Of a stretch of DNA of 21,699 bases, positions 9,307-17,401 are shown one piece after another. The first letter of the stretch is position 1. Each line of letters starts with the position of its first letter. The notes under the pieces are model-generated. The model was not told the DNA's origin. It searched no databases and was given only the letters and a program-made list of their open reading frames with translations. Source of the stretch: Stenotrophomonas maltophilia. Lineage in GTDB: Bacteria; Pseudomonadota; Gammaproteobacteria; Xanthomonadales; Xanthomonadaceae. The position numbers and the translations under genes were made by a program. The stretch covers positions 1,066 to 22,764 of the forward strand of contig DGIP01000330.1 of the NCBI GenBank assembly GCA_002386405.1, read 5' to 3'.

Positions 9307-10153
9307 CAAGGTCTACATGACCCTGCGCCCGGCACCGGTCAACCATGGCATCGTGTTCCGCCGCGTGGACCTGGACCCGGTGGTGGAAGTGCCGGCCCGT
9401 GCCGACCTGGTCACCGAAGTGACCCTGTGCACCGGGCTGACCTGCAACGACGCCAAGATCCAGACCGTCGAACACCTGATGTCGGCCCTGGCCGGCCTGG
9501 GTGTGGACAACATCATCGTGGAGCTGTCCTCGGCCGAGCTGCCGATCATGGACGGTTCCTCGGGCCCGTTCGTGTTCCTGCTGCAGTCGGCGGGCATCGC
9601 CGAACAGGACGCGCCCAAGCGTTTCATCCGCATTCTCAAGACCGTGGAAGTCACCGAAGGCGACAAGGTCGCCCGCTTCGAGCCCTATGAGGGCTACAAG
9701 CTCGGTTTCACGATCCAGTTCGACCACCCGATGATCCCGGCCAAGCAGTCGCGTGCCGAGATCGAGTTCTCCACCGCCGCCTACACCAAGGAAATCTCCC
9801 GCGCGCGCACCTTCGGGTTCATGCGTGACCTGGAGTACATGCGCGAGCGCAACCTGGGCCTGGGCGGTTCGATGGACAACGCCATCGTGCTCGACGAATT
9901 CCGCGTGCTCAACGACGACGGCCTGCGTTACGCCGACGAGTTCGTGCGCCACAAGATCCTCGACGCGATCGGTGACCTGTACCTGGCCGGCGGCCAGGTG
10001 CTGGGCGCCTATGAGGGCTTCAAGTCCGGCCACGCGCTCAACAACAAGTTGGTGCGGGCCCTGCTGGCCGATGCCACTGCCTGGGAGTGGGTGAGCTACG
10101 ACGCGCCGAGCAGCGAGGTTCCGGTGGTCTACGGCGTCCCTGTGTACGCATAA
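9242..10153 (+). CDS. lpxC: LpxC, UDP-3-O-acyl-GlcNAc deacetylase
   Basis: Zinc-dependent cytosolic deacetylase that catalyses the committed step of lipid A synthesis. The protein is 303 residues, the same as in Pseudomonas aeruginosa as I recall. Zinc ligands are His78 (in TVEHLMSAL), His237 and Asp241 (in [11 protein letters not shown]). Glu77 is the catalytic base, and His264 (in GHALNN) is the second catalytic residue. ATG 9242 ([21 protein letters not shown]) matches the family start but has no Shine-Dalgarno. The clear AAGGAG (9167-9172) instead serves GTG codons at 9181 (other frame) or 9185 (in frame, 19 extra hydrophobic residues). The family start is kept. Confidence 0.96.
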   Translation: MIPQRTLKNTIRATGVGLHSGDKVYMTLRPAPVNHGIVFRRVDLDPVVEVPARADLVTEVTLCTGLTCNDAKIQTVEHLMSALAGLGVDNIIVELSSAELPIMDGSSGPFVFLLQSAGIAEQDAPKRFIRILKTVEVTEGDKVARFEPYEGYKLGFTIQFDHPMIPAKQSRAEIEFSTAAYTKEISRARTFGFMRDLEYMRERNLGLGGSMDNAIVLDEFRVLNDDGLRYADEFVRHKILDAIGDLYLAGGQVLGAYEGFKSGHALNNKLVRALLADATAWEWVSYDAPSSEVPVVYGVPVYA

Positions 10154-10196
10154 CCAATTGAAATAATTGGGGAAAGGACGGCGCCTTGGGCGCCGT
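10154..10196 (+). terminator. Terminator region after lpxC (two hairpins)
   Basis: Directly after the TAA stop, CCAATT (10154-10159) pairs with AATTGG (10165-10170). Then ACGGCGCC (10178-10185) pairs perfectly with GGCGCCGT (10189-10196) around TTG. A short CGTTTT follows 5 bases downstream (10201-10206). The second stem is strong and is probably the end of the dcw-lpxC transcript, although the T-run is short and displaced. Confidence 0.6.
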
Positions 10197-10422
10197 TCGG
10201 CGTTTTGGGGGGTGTGGGCCGTGTGACGTTGACGTCAATGAACCGTGTACGTACCTGGGTCACGTTTTTGTGAACCCGATCCGATTCTTGGCTGAATTTA
10301 ACGCAAATTTAATAAAAGACTAACGACTGGACGACCCAGCACGGCTACGATGGCCGCCGGCTCCCCACCAGATTCACGTGATCGTGACGACGACGGGGAA
10401 GGGGCGGGATGCCCCGATGGCT
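10197..10422. other. Non-coding gap between the convergent lpxC and dciA genes
   Basis: No convincing gene. It contains the palindromes TTGACGTCAA (10229-10238) and GTACGTAC (10247-10254). An AT-rich island lies at about 10284-10323 with AATTTAA repeated at 10295-10301 and 10306-10312, 11 bases apart. Within the island a rightward promoter-like pair can be drawn: TTGGCT at 10288-10293 and TAATAA at 10310-10315 with a 16-base spacer. A weak hairpin GGGGC/GCCCC (10401-10405 with 10411-10415) lies just beyond the dciA stop and could be its terminator on the - strand. A small RNA starting near 10322 is possible but unsupported beyond the promoter-like match. Confidence 0.35.
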
Positions 10423-10863
10423 TCAGGACTTGGAGGAATCCACGTCCTTTAGACAGGCCAACGCGTCGCGTAGCCCTTTGTGCGTGGCGGCTGAAACTGC
10501 GTGGGGGCCATTCCTGTTGTCGATCGCTGGGGAGCGTGGAGGAGCGGCAGCCGCAGTTTTGACGGTCACCTTGGTGACCTTCAGCCCGATGGACCGGGCC
10601 GCGTCGATCAACTGAGCCTCGGCAAGCCGTACTTTGGCGTGCCAGACAGGGGATTCGACGAGAAAAACGAGGTGTTCGCCGTTCACATTCGCCAACCGGC
10701 AACGGGTGGCCAGGGTGGGCGGCAAATGGGGGCGCAACTGACGGTCCAGCGCATCGAGCCACAGGGCACGACGCAGCGGATTGCCAGCTTTGTCACCCAT
10801 GACTGCATCCAGCGCCGGCTTCGGCGTTGACGCAGGACGGGCACTGGATTTCGGCTCAGACAT
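10423..10863 (-). CDS. dciA: DciA (DUF721), DnaB helicase loader/operator
   Basis: 146-residue DUF721 protein. DciA is the ancestral partner of the replicative helicase DnaB in bacteria that lack DnaC. The family core is visible at about residues 30-105: LRRALWLDALDRQLRPHLPP, then the CRLANVNGEHLVFLVESPVWHAKVR stretch, then AEAQLIDAARSIGLKV. This is the KH-like fold in which a Trp-containing strand turn is typical. The N-terminal 25 residues and the C-terminal tail look disordered. The position between lpxC and an M23 peptidase gene next to secA matches the Pseudomonas arrangement as I recall. The start codon is only 12 bases from the divergent peptidase gene, and its ribosome binding site is weak. 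Confidence 0.85.
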   Translation of the reverse strand: MSEPKSSARPASTPKPALDAVMGDKAGNPLRRALWLDALDRQLRPHLPPTLATRCRLANVNGEHLVFLVESPVWHAKVRLAEAQLIDAARSIGLKVTKVTVKTAAAAPPRSPAIDNRNGPHAVSAATHKGLRDALACLKDVDSSKS

Positions 10864-10875
10864 GAAAACTCACTG

Positions 10876-11826
10876 ATGGCATTCAAAAAGATCGTAATCA
10901 AAACGCGTGAAGGACAGGCCAAGACGCCGCTGGCGCGTTTGCGTTTCTACTTCGAGGACAGGCCCCGCGCCCTGCTGGGCAGCGTACTCGGGCTGGGCTG
11001 CCTGATCGGCTTCGGTGCCGGTCTGGGTGGCAGCATGTTCAACGATTCCCGGCTCCACGCCAAGGTCGCCCAGCAGGAACGCGACCTGGCGCAGGCCCGC
11101 AAGGACGCCCAGACCCAGGTCAACGCCCTGGCTGCCCGCATGGGCGAGCTGCAGGCGCAGGCGACCCGGCTCAACGCGCTGGGCGAACGCCTCACCCAGA
11201 TGGGCAAGCTGGAAGACGGCGAGTTCGACTTCAACGAGACCCCCGGCCTCGGTGAAGGCGAGCCTGGCCCGACCCAGGACATCCCGGTCAGCGCGGTCAA
11301 CGCCGACTTACAGGTGCTGGAGCAGCGCTTCGCTGCTTCAGGCCGCCAGTTGTCGGTGATGGAATCGCTGATGTTCGACCACCAGCTGGAGCAGGACGCC
11401 GTGCCGGGCCGCATGCCGATCCGCAACAGCTACATCACCTCCAGCTTTGGTGGTCGCAACGACCCGTTCGGTCGTGGCCGCGGCAACCACAAGGGCATCG
11501 ACTTCCATGCCAAGGTCGGCGACCCGGTCATGGCCGTGGCCGATGGCGTGGTCAGCTTCGCCGGCGTGAAGGGCGGCTACGGCAACGTGGTCGATGTGGA
11601 CCACGGCAATGGCTATGTGACCCGCTATGCGCACAATTCGCGCCTGGTGGTGAAGCCGGGCGACCTGGTGCGGGCTGGCCAGGAAGTGGCCAAGGCCGGT
11701 TCCACGGGCCGTTCCACCGGTGCCCACGTGCACTTCGAGGTCTGGGAACGCGGCCAGGTAGTCAACCCGCGCAAGTTCCTGGGCGATGGCGGCAACACCC
11801 CGGTCGGGCGGGTTTCCCGCGGCTGA
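10876..11826 (+). CDS. Membrane-anchored M23 metallopeptidase
   Basis: 316-residue LytM/lysostaphin-type peptidase, probably cutting or remodelling peptidoglycan cross-links in the periplasm. It has a short basic cytoplasmic N-terminus, one transmembrane segment at about residues 32-52 (non-cleaved anchor), a coiled coil at about 58-112, and an acidic linker. The C-terminal M23 domain runs from about residue 180 to 305. Active-site residues are all present: zinc ligands His205 and Asp209 (NHKGID) and His286 (HVH), plus His253 (RYAHNS) and His284. The domain should therefore be catalytic, unlike EnvC- or NlpD-type activators that have lost these residues. There is no good Shine-Dalgarno; a four-codon frame (ATG 10862, stop 10874-10876) abuts the start as TGATG. 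It occupies the position of secM in E. coli. Confidence 0.9.
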   Translation: MAFKKIVIKTREGQAKTPLARLRFYFEDRPRALLGSVLGLGCLIGFGAGLGGSMFNDSRLHAKVAQQERDLAQARKDAQTQVNALAARMGELQAQATRLNALGERLTQMGKLEDGEFDFNETPGLGEGEPGPTQDIPVSAVNADLQVLEQRFAASGRQLSVMESLMFDHQLEQDAVPGRMPIRNSYITSSFGGRNDPFGRGRGNHKGIDFHAKVGDPVMAVADGVVSFAGVKGGYGNVVDVDHGNGYVTRYAHNSRLVVKPGDLVRAGQEVAKAGSTGRSTGAHVHFEVWERGQVVNPRKFLGDGGNTPVGRVSRG

Positions 11827-11880
11827 GGGCGCCATCTGGCGGATCGCGGGCGCTTGAAACCAAGTGCCCTCGTCCCAAGC

Positions 11881-11886
11881 TACAAT
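11881..11886 (+). promoter_or_regulatory. Candidate secA promoter -10 element (TACAAT)
   Basis: TACAAT matches the sigma70 -10 consensus at 5 of 6 positions. TTGAAA at 11854-11859 resembles a -35, but the spacer is 21 bases, longer than the usual 16-18. A start near 11892 would place the hairpin at 11901-11921 at the very 5' end of the secA leader. Confidence 0.45.
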
Positions 11887-11900
11887 GGGTGTTGCCATAG

Positions 11901-11928
11901 ACAGGGCGCGATGCGCCCTGTTTCGTTT
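11901..11928 (+). terminator. Terminator-like hairpin upstream of secA
   Basis: ACAGGGCGC (11901-11909) pairs perfectly with GCGCCCTGT (11913-11921) around GAT, followed by TTCGTTT. It can serve as the intrinsic terminator of the M23 peptidase gene. Because it lies downstream of the TACAAT element, it may also sit inside the secA leader as an attenuator. A second hairpin, GCTCC (11939-11943) with GGAGC (11948-11952) around CGAG, follows before secA. Confidence 0.6.
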
Positions 11929-11990
11929 GCGGCGGGCGGCTCCCGAGGGAGCGTCGCCGTTGGGGCGTCTCATTCCAACCGGTTCCTTCA

Positions 11991-14723
11991 ATGATCAACA
12001 GCCTGCTTACCCGCGTCTTTGGCAGTCGTAATGAACGCCAGCTGCGCCAGCTCAACCGCATCGTCGCCAAGATCAATGCGTTGGAGCCGGACATCGAAAA
12101 GCTCTCCGACGAGCAGCTCAAGGCCAAGACCCCGGAGTTCAAGCAGCGCATCGCCGACGGTGAAGCCCTGGACAAGGTGCTCCCGGAAGCCTTCGCGGTC
12201 TGCCGTGAAGCCAGCCGCCGCGTGCTCGGCATGCGCCACTACGACGTCCAGCTGATCGGCGGCATGGTCCTGCACCTGGGCAAGATCGCCGAAATGCGCA
12301 CCGGTGAAGGCAAGACCCTGGTGGCCACGCTGCCGGTGTACCTGAACGCGCTGGAAGGCAAGGGCGTCCACGTGGTCACCGTGAACGACTACCTGGCCCG
12401 CCGCGACTCGGCGCAGATGGGCAAGCTGTACAACTGGCTGGGCATGAGCGTCGGCGTGGTCTACCCGGGCATGCCGCACAGCGACAAGCGCGAGGCCTAT
12501 GCCAGCGACATCACCTACGGCACCAACAACGAATTCGGCTTCGACTACCTGCGCGACAACATGGCGCTGTCGCGGGCCGACCGTTACCAGCGTGGCCTGC
12601 ACTACGCCATCGTCGACGAAGTCGACTCGATCCTGATCGACGAAGCGCGTACCCCGCTGATCATCTCCGGCCCGGCCGACGATTCCCCGGAGCTGTACAT
12701 CCGCGTCAACCGTGTGGTGCCCAGCCTGATCCGCCAGGAAGCCGAAGAAGGCGAGGGCGATTTCTGGGTCGACGAGAAGGGCAAGCAGGTGCACCTGTCC
12801 GAAGCGGGCATGGAGCACGCCGAGCAGCTGCTGGTCGAGGCCGGCATCCTCAGCGCCGAAACCGAAGGCCTGTACGCGGCGCAGAACCTCACCGTAGTCC
12901 ACCACCTCAATGCCGCCCTGCGCGCGCATGCCATCTACCAGCGCGACGTCGATTACATCGTGCGTGATGGCGAAGTGGTGATCGTGGACGAATTCACCGG
13001 CCGTACCCTGGCCGGCCGCCGCTGGTCCGATGGCCTGCACCAGGCGGTGGAAGCGAAGGAAGGCGTTCCGGTCCAGCGCGAGAACCAGACCCTGGCGAGC
13101 ATCACCTTCCAGAACCTGTTCCGCATGTACAAGAAGCTGTCCGGCATGACCGGTACGGCCGACACCGAAGCCTACGAATTCCAGAGCATTTACGGCCTGG
13201 AAGTGGTGGTCATCCCGACCAACCGCCCGACCATCCGCAAGGACTCGCCGGACCAGGTGTTCCTCAACCGCAACGGCAAGTTCAACGCCGTGCTGGCCGA
13301 CATCCAGGAGTGCAACACGCGCGGCCAGCCCGTGCTGGTCGGCACCACCTCGATCGAAACCTCGGAAATGCTGTCCGAGCACCTGCGCAAGGCCGGCGTG
13401 CACCACGAAGTGCTCAACGCCAAGCAGCATGACCGCGAAGCGACCATCATCGCCAACGCCGGCATGCCCGGTGCGGTGACCATCGCCACCAACATGGCCG
13501 GCCGTGGTACCGACATCGTGCTGGGCGGTTCGCACGAAGCGGAGCTGCACGCGCTGGGTGAAGACGCCAGCGCCGAACAGCGCGCCAAGATCAAGGCCGA
13601 CTGGCAGGTCCGCCACGACCAGGTCAAGGCCGCCGGCGGCCTGCACATCGTGGGCACCGAACGCCACGAATCGCGCCGTATCGACAACCAGCTGCGTGGC
13701 CGTTCCGGCCGCCAGGGTGACCCGGGTTCGTCCCGCTTCTACCTGTCGCTGGAAGACAACCTGATGCGCATCTTCGCCTCGGACTGGGTCCAGAAGGCGA
13801 TGCGCATGATGGGCATGAAGGAAGACGACGTCATCGAAGACCGCCTGGTCAGCCGCCAGATCGAAAAAGCGCAGCGCAAGGTGGAAGCGCACAACTTCGA
13901 CATCCGCAAGAACCTGCTGGACTTCGACGACGTCAACAACGACCAGCGCAAGGTGATCTACGCCCAGCGCGATGAGCTGCTGGACGCCGAGTCGGTGAAG
14001 GACAACGTGGACGGCATCCGTGGCGATGTGATCTACGACATCGTGGCCCGCTTCGTGCCGCCCAACTCGATCGACGAACAGTGGGACCTGCCGGGCTTGG
14101 AAGCCACCCTGGCCTCCGACCTGGGGGTGCAGATGGACGTCACCGGGCTGGTCAAGGAACACGAAGAGCTCGACGCCGAAGCCATCGCCAACAAGGTGCA
14201 GGCCCGCGTGGACGAGCACTTCGAGCAGAAGGAAACCGGCGTCGGCGAAGAGACCATGCGCGCGCTGGAAAAGCACGTCATGCTCACCGTGCTCGACCAG
14301 AGCTGGAAGGAACACCTGGCCCGCATGGATTACCTGCGCCAGGGCATCTACCTGCGTGGTTACGCGCAGAAGCAGCCCAAGCAGGAATACAAGAAGGAAG
14401 CCTTCGAGCTGTTCTCGGAAATGCTGGAGAACGTCAAGCGCGAAGTGGTGACCCTGCTGGCGCGCGTGCGCATCCGCAGCGAAGAAGAAGTGGCGGCGCT
14501 GGAAGCGGCCGAACGCCAGCAGGCCGAAGCGCGCCTGCTGCAGTCGCAGTTCCAGCACCAGAACGTGGGCGGCTACGGTGCCGACGAAGAGGCAGCGGAA
14601 GTGGAAGCCCAGCGCAACGGCGTCGGCCAGGTCACCCGCGAAGAGCCCAAGGTCGGCCGCAATGACCCATGCCCCTGCGGCAGTGGCAAGAAGTACAAAC
14701 ACTGCCACGGCCAGCTGAGCTGA
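11991..14723 (+). CDS. secA: SecA, preprotein translocase motor ATPase
   Basis: ATPase that drives unfolded preproteins through SecYEG. The 910 residues (E. coli 901) start [19 protein letters not shown], a normal family N-terminus. Walker A is TGEGKT with Lys108, and Walker B is [13 protein letters not shown] with Asp209/Glu210, matching E. coli numbering as I recall it. NBD2 shows [14 protein letters not shown] and [15 protein letters not shown]. The extreme C-terminus has the zinc/SecB-binding motif with Cys894, Cys896, Cys905 and His906, so it is complete. There is no purine-rich ribosome binding site before ATG 11991, and no secM-like arrest gene is present. A strong terminator follows. 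Confidence 0.98.
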   Translation: MINSLLTRVFGSRNERQLRQLNRIVAKINALEPDIEKLSDEQLKAKTPEFKQRIADGEALDKVLPEAFAVCREASRRVLGMRHYDVQLIGGMVLHLGKIAEMRTGEGKTLVATLPVYLNALEGKGVHVVTVNDYLARRDSAQMGKLYNWLGMSVGVVYPGMPHSDKREAYASDITYGTNNEFGFDYLRDNMALSRADRYQRGLHYAIVDEVDSILIDEARTPLIISGPADDSPELYIRVNRVVPSLIRQEAEEGEGDFWVDEKGKQVHLSEAGMEHAEQLLVEAGILSAETEGLYAAQNLTVVHHLNAALRAHAIYQRDVDYIVRDGEVVIVDEFTGRTLAGRRWSDGLHQAVEAKEGVPVQRENQTLASITFQNLFRMYKKLSGMTGTADTEAYEFQSIYGLEVVVIPTNRPTIRKDSPDQVFLNRNGKFNAVLADIQECNTRGQPVLVGTTSIETSEMLSEHLRKAGVHHEVLNAKQHDREATIIANAGMPGAVTIATNMAGRGTDIVLGGSHEAELHALGEDASAEQRAKIKADWQVRHDQVKAAGGLHIVGTERHESRRIDNQLRGRSGRQGDPGSSRFYLSLEDNLMRIFASDWVQKAMRMMGMKEDDVIEDRLVSRQIEKAQRKVEAHNFDIRKNLLDFDDVNNDQRKVIYAQRDELLDAESVKDNVDGIRGDVIYDIVARFVPPNSIDEQWDLPGLEATLASDLGVQMDVTGLVKEHEELDAEAIANKVQARVDEHFEQKETGVGEETMRALEKHVMLTVLDQSWKEHLARMDYLRQGIYLRGYAQKQPKQEYKKEAFELFSEMLENVKREVVTLLARVRIRSEEEVAALEAAERQQAEARLLQSQFQHQNVGGYGADEEAAEVEAQRNGVGQVTREEPKVGRNDPCPCGSGKKYKHCHGQLS

Positions 14724-14727
14724 TCAG

Positions 14728-14754
14728 AAAAACCCCGCGAAAGCGGGGTTTTTT
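14728..14754. terminator. Intrinsic terminator after secA
   Basis: AAAAACCCCGC (14728-14738), loop GAAA, GCGGGGTTTTT (14743-14753), then one more T. The stem is 11 bp including the A/T part, with a GNRA tetraloop. A-runs on one side and T-runs on the other make it able to work in both directions. It begins 5 bases after the secA stop and closes that operon. Confidence 0.95.
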
Positions 14755-14857
14755 CTTGGGGCGGCGCCTTCGATATTTCGGACGCTGTTCAACGCCTCAG
14801 TACATTGCGCTGGCTACAGTGATCTCCGGGTACAACTTTTGAAACCTGGAGGTGGGC

Positions 14858-15337
14858 GTGGGCCAATTTCAGCGTAGTGCTGCGATAGCTGCGGTGCTGT
14901 TCACAGCGATGCCGATACCGAAGGCGGCGGCCGAGGGATCTGGAACGAAGCAGGCGGCTGCCGCTTGCTGTCTTGGGGACGACAACACTTCGCAGCTCAA
15001 GGGCATCGGCCTGGGCCAGGAGAACCCGTCAACTCCCGACCTGAGTGTGGATCCAAAGTGGCGGGTTCATGGATTCAAACGCGATGGAATCTCATATTTC
15101 CAGGTCAATGACGCAATGGGGCGCGTCCAGCTGATCTTCGGCACGTTGGACGGCCTGTTCTGGGCATTGCCTGCCGGGGAGACATCAGATCAATTGGTTC
15201 TGCCTCCACGGCGCGTGGTAGATGTCGACGCCATGGATCGTTCCGAGGTGTACCGGCACCCGGCATTCACACTTGTGCGCTATCGAAAGGGTAGGGGCGC
15301 CGTGTGGTCAGTCGAGCATCCAGTAACGGAGCGTTGA
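14858..15337 (+). CDS. Small exported protein of unknown function
   Basis: I do not recognise this family. The GTG at 14858 is chosen because GGAGG (14848-14852) lies 5 bases before it; an in-frame GTG at 14852 overlaps that site. The 159-residue product starts with a signal-peptide-like segment (hydrophobic AAIAAVLFTAMPIP, then an AAA-E cleavage site near residue 26) and should be periplasmic or secreted. The mature part is about 133 residues with two adjacent Cys near its N-terminus (AACCLGDD), a WRVHGFKRDGISYFQVND stretch and an LPAGE turn, suggesting a small beta-rich fold. Third positions are less G/C-biased than in the dcw genes. The last 58 bases overlap the end of the convergent MASE1 gene. 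It appears to have its own promoter, since secA ends at a strong terminator. Confidence 0.65.
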   Translation: MGQFQRSAAIAAVLFTAMPIPKAAAEGSGTKQAAAACCLGDDNTSQLKGIGLGQENPSTPDLSVDPKWRVHGFKRDGISYFQVNDAMGRVQLIFGTLDGLFWALPAGETSDQLVLPPRRVVDVDAMDRSEVYRHPAFTLVRYRKGRGAVWSVEHPVTER

Positions 15338-16878
15338 ACGACGGGTGAGTCCACAAGGACCATGCGGATGCGATTGTGGCGGCACTGAACGGTGCCGCCG
15401 TAGGCGAGCGCCCGACCAGAAAGCCGCTCGACTGCCAAGGTCCGGGTTGCCTCGGAAAGGCGATGGCGTGGGTCAAGAAGCGCCACGACCACAACGATGC
15501 CGTCGCGGCCTCCCGCGCGGCCGCAACGCGCATTGACTCGGATCTGCGAGGATTCATTCTGCAACAACAGAGAAACCGCCTCGGTGAGGGTGCGGTACGT
15601 GGCCAGCTGCAGCGGGACTGTCAGCCGGCACGGATCGCCTACAAGTCGCGGTTGGGCGATGCTTCCCGTGTTCGACCATGCCTCGCTGATTCCGCCGACC
15701 TGCAGGGCCAGATAGAGGCCGACATGCTCCAGCGCTGTCGGGTAGACCATGCTGGCCTGCTCGCGGAACTTGAGTGAGTACAGGCTGGAGGTCCGGATCA
15801 GGCTGCTGGCAATTTCGTCATGGCCTTGGCGTTTCAGCCAGTCGGCTGTTTCACTGAGGTAGGCGTCAATGCCGTCGCCGATCCGGTTGATCTCCAGCGC
15901 GCGATGCCGAAGATCAGTTTCACCCGTCAAATGCGATGTCTTGGTAAGGGATATGACCTGTCTGCTATGCAGGTCCCGTGTCCTGTAGCGGTGGTAGTAA
16001 TGGCTGATGGTTGAACCCAAGGCAAGCAGCGCAGACCCTGCTACGGCCAGAATCAGCTGAACGGTGAACGTGTCGGAGTCGAAAGACCAAGGCCGACCGG
16101 TGGTGGGCATGGTCAGGCCGACGATCAGGTTCAGTACCGGAATTCCGAGCGCAGCCCCGCGCCAGCCGTAAAGACACGTCAGCAAGATGGCCGGAAGCGC
16201 CATCATCAGCTGAAGACTGGGTCGAAGTCCCTCATACGCCGCCGGAAGCTGGATCGCAGATAGGCCAAGCGCAAGCATCAGCAGGAGCAGCCCTGTGGTT
16301 TCAATCGGAAGGCGCGTAGTCTGGTTCAGGCGCTGCCGCTGCCGTTGCAGCCACAGCAGCGCCAGTGGAGCCACGGTCAGAATGCCAATGAAGTTTCCAA
16401 GGATCTGATGTGCCGCCCTCGACGGAAGGGGGATGCTGGATGCTACCGGCCAAAGCAGCTGGGCGGATCCAATGTTGATCAATGCGGCGGCGATGGAGGT
16501 CGTTGCGGCAAGCAGGAGCAGCCTTGCACCTGGGGTCTCGGGAAGCAGGTCCCGATGAAGCCGCACGATCAACGCAACAGTCGGCATCAGAAGGGCCGAG
16601 CTGATGATGGCCCACGCCATGCCGTACTTTTCAATCAAGGGATACCGAACCTGCGCAAGGTGGGCATACTCTCCGAGGATCAGACAAGGCCAGAGTCTGG
16701 TCGGGAACAGTAGTAGTGCGGCAATGCGAATGCCCGCCAGCAGGTTGAACTGATCAACGGATATCTGGCGCGCGGCCAGGCAGGCCAGCGCATACAGTGC
16801 GGCGACCAGCAACCCATTGGGGTAGATGCGCACCTGCAGCTTCAACTGAAGTCCATTCTTCCACCAGTTCACCAGCAC
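15280..16878 (-). CDS. MASE1 sensor related to UhpB-type histidine kinases, ATPase motifs lost
   Basis: 532-residue membrane protein. GTG 16878 is the start because AGGAGG (16885-16890, - strand) lies 6 bases before it; the ATG at 16880 reads into a stop. Residues 1-300 form a MASE1 sensor of about eight transmembrane helices, with LLAGIRIAALLLFPTRLWP near 47-64. Residues 323-405 resemble a HisKA_3 dimerisation region: HDEI at 353-356 lines up with the H-box (HDEIGQ in UhpB), and VYPTALEHVGLYLAL at 378-392 lines up with the usual RP..LD.LGL..AL. Residues 412-510 match the ATPase domain only in outline: YRTLTEAVSLLL replaces the N-box without Asn, and no DxGxG or GxGL box is seen. No response regulator gene is adjacent. 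It is probably a signalling pseudokinase; the ligand is unknown. Confidence 0.8.
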   Translation of the reverse strand: MLVNWWKNGLQLKLQVRIYPNGLLVAALYALACLAARQISVDQFNLLAGIRIAALLLFPTRLWPCLILGEYAHLAQVRYPLIEKYGMAWAIISSALLMPTVALIVRLHRDLLPETPGARLLLLAATTSIAAALINIGSAQLLWPVASSIPLPSRAAHQILGNFIGILTVAPLALLWLQRQRQRLNQTTRLPIETTGLLLLMLALGLSAIQLPAAYEGLRPSLQLMMALPAILLTCLYGWRGAALGIPVLNLIVGLTMPTTGRPWSFDSDTFTVQLILAVAGSALLALGSTISHYYHRYRTRDLHSRQVISLTKTSHLTGETDLRHRALEINRIGDGIDAYLSETADWLKRQGHDEIASSLIRTSSLYSLKFREQASMVYPTALEHVGLYLALQVGGISEAWSNTGSIAQPRLVGDPCRLTVPLQLATYRTLTEAVSLLLQNESSQIRVNARCGRAGGRDGIVVVVALLDPRHRLSEATRTLAVERLSGRALAYGGTVQCRHNRIRMVLVDSPVVQRSVTGCSTDHTAPLPFR

Positions 16879-17255
16879 ATTTCGCCTCCTGTTCAGTGCA
16901 CGACGACATCAGCGGCGACGTGTCTGCGCTCATCGGTGCGGGGAAGGTATCGGCGGTGGTGACGGGGTGCAATCGGGTCGGCGAACTTTCAGAATGGGCT
17001 GATTTTCTCGTTCTTCTCTCGAAGTGTGGTGGCTATCACCAGAGCGATAGGATGCAATGCCGAATCGGGTGTTGGAAGCGACTTCTTACGTTTACTTTCA
17101 GGGCGTTTGACGTGTTGATCCTCATGGCGTCATTGGCCCGCCAGCATGTAGTGATTCCGATGATGCTCAGGCCATGCTTGGCAACAGCCCTGACGCAATC
17201 ACATGACGCCACTGTTCTGTGACCGGCTTCTCTTATGCGGACCTTTCAGAAAAAC

Positions 17256-17294
17256 CTGACACAGATGCGTGGCGCATCCCCACGCGAGTGTCAG
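17256..17294 (+). repeat. Inverted repeat 1 upstream of the autotransporter
   Basis: CTGACAC (17256-17262) pairs with GTGTCAG (17288-17294). Inside it, GCGTGG (17267-17272) pairs with CCACGC (17280-17285) around a 7-base loop, giving a 13-bp stem with one internal loop. CAGATGCG occurs twice as a direct repeat, at 17262-17269 and 17292-17299. It could be an operator or an RNA hairpin in the leader. Confidence 0.6.
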
Positions 17295-17313
17295 ATGCGA
17301 CCCACGGGTGGAA

Positions 17314-17350
17314 TTGCGACAGCGCGTTAACGTGTTCAGCGCTGTCGCGA
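17314..17350 (+). repeat. Inverted repeat 2 upstream of the autotransporter
   Basis: GCGACAGCGC (17316-17325) pairs perfectly with GCGCTGTCGC (17339-17348). A T-G wobble and a T-A pair extend it to 12 bp (17314-17350). The 13-base loop starts with the palindrome-forming GTTAAC. No T-run follows, so a terminator is unlikely. Confidence 0.65.
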
Positions 17351-17388
17351 ATGCGTTGCATTCGGGGCAGGCCGACGCGCATTGCGCT

Positions 17389-17401
17389 CCGCAGGCTGCG
17401 G
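17389..17401 (+). repeat. Small hairpin near the autotransporter start
   Basis: CCGCA (17389-17393) pairs with TGCGG (17397-17401) around GGC. An outer CGACGC (17373-17378) with GCGTCG (17404-17409) could enclose it. It ends about 40 bases before the start codon. Confidence 0.4.

Noticed and set aside
10229..10238. TTGACGTCAA palindrome considered as an operator
   Set aside because: A lone 10-base palindrome without a promoter assigned to it or a second copy nearby is not enough to call a binding site. It is mentioned only within the intergenic entry.
10350..10830. + strand frames of 68-109 codons opposite dciA
   Set aside because: dciA matches DUF721 clearly; the opposite frames have no motif and are explained by codon bias.
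11988..14708. A 906-codon open frame on the - strand, fully opposite secA
   Set aside because: It mirrors the secA codon frame. High G/C at third positions suppresses stop codons on the opposite strand, and the product is His/Gln/Val-rich without domains. secA is unambiguous.
15345..15777. + strand frames of 63-133 codons beneath the 3' half of the MASE1 gene
   Set aside because: They lie opposite a recognisable domain, overlap each other, and lack ribosome binding sites.
16797..17222. 141-codon + strand frame across the MASE1 start and intergenic region
   Set aside because: Its first third is antisense to the MASE1 gene. There is no ribosome binding site, no recognisable motif, and composition is not protein-like.
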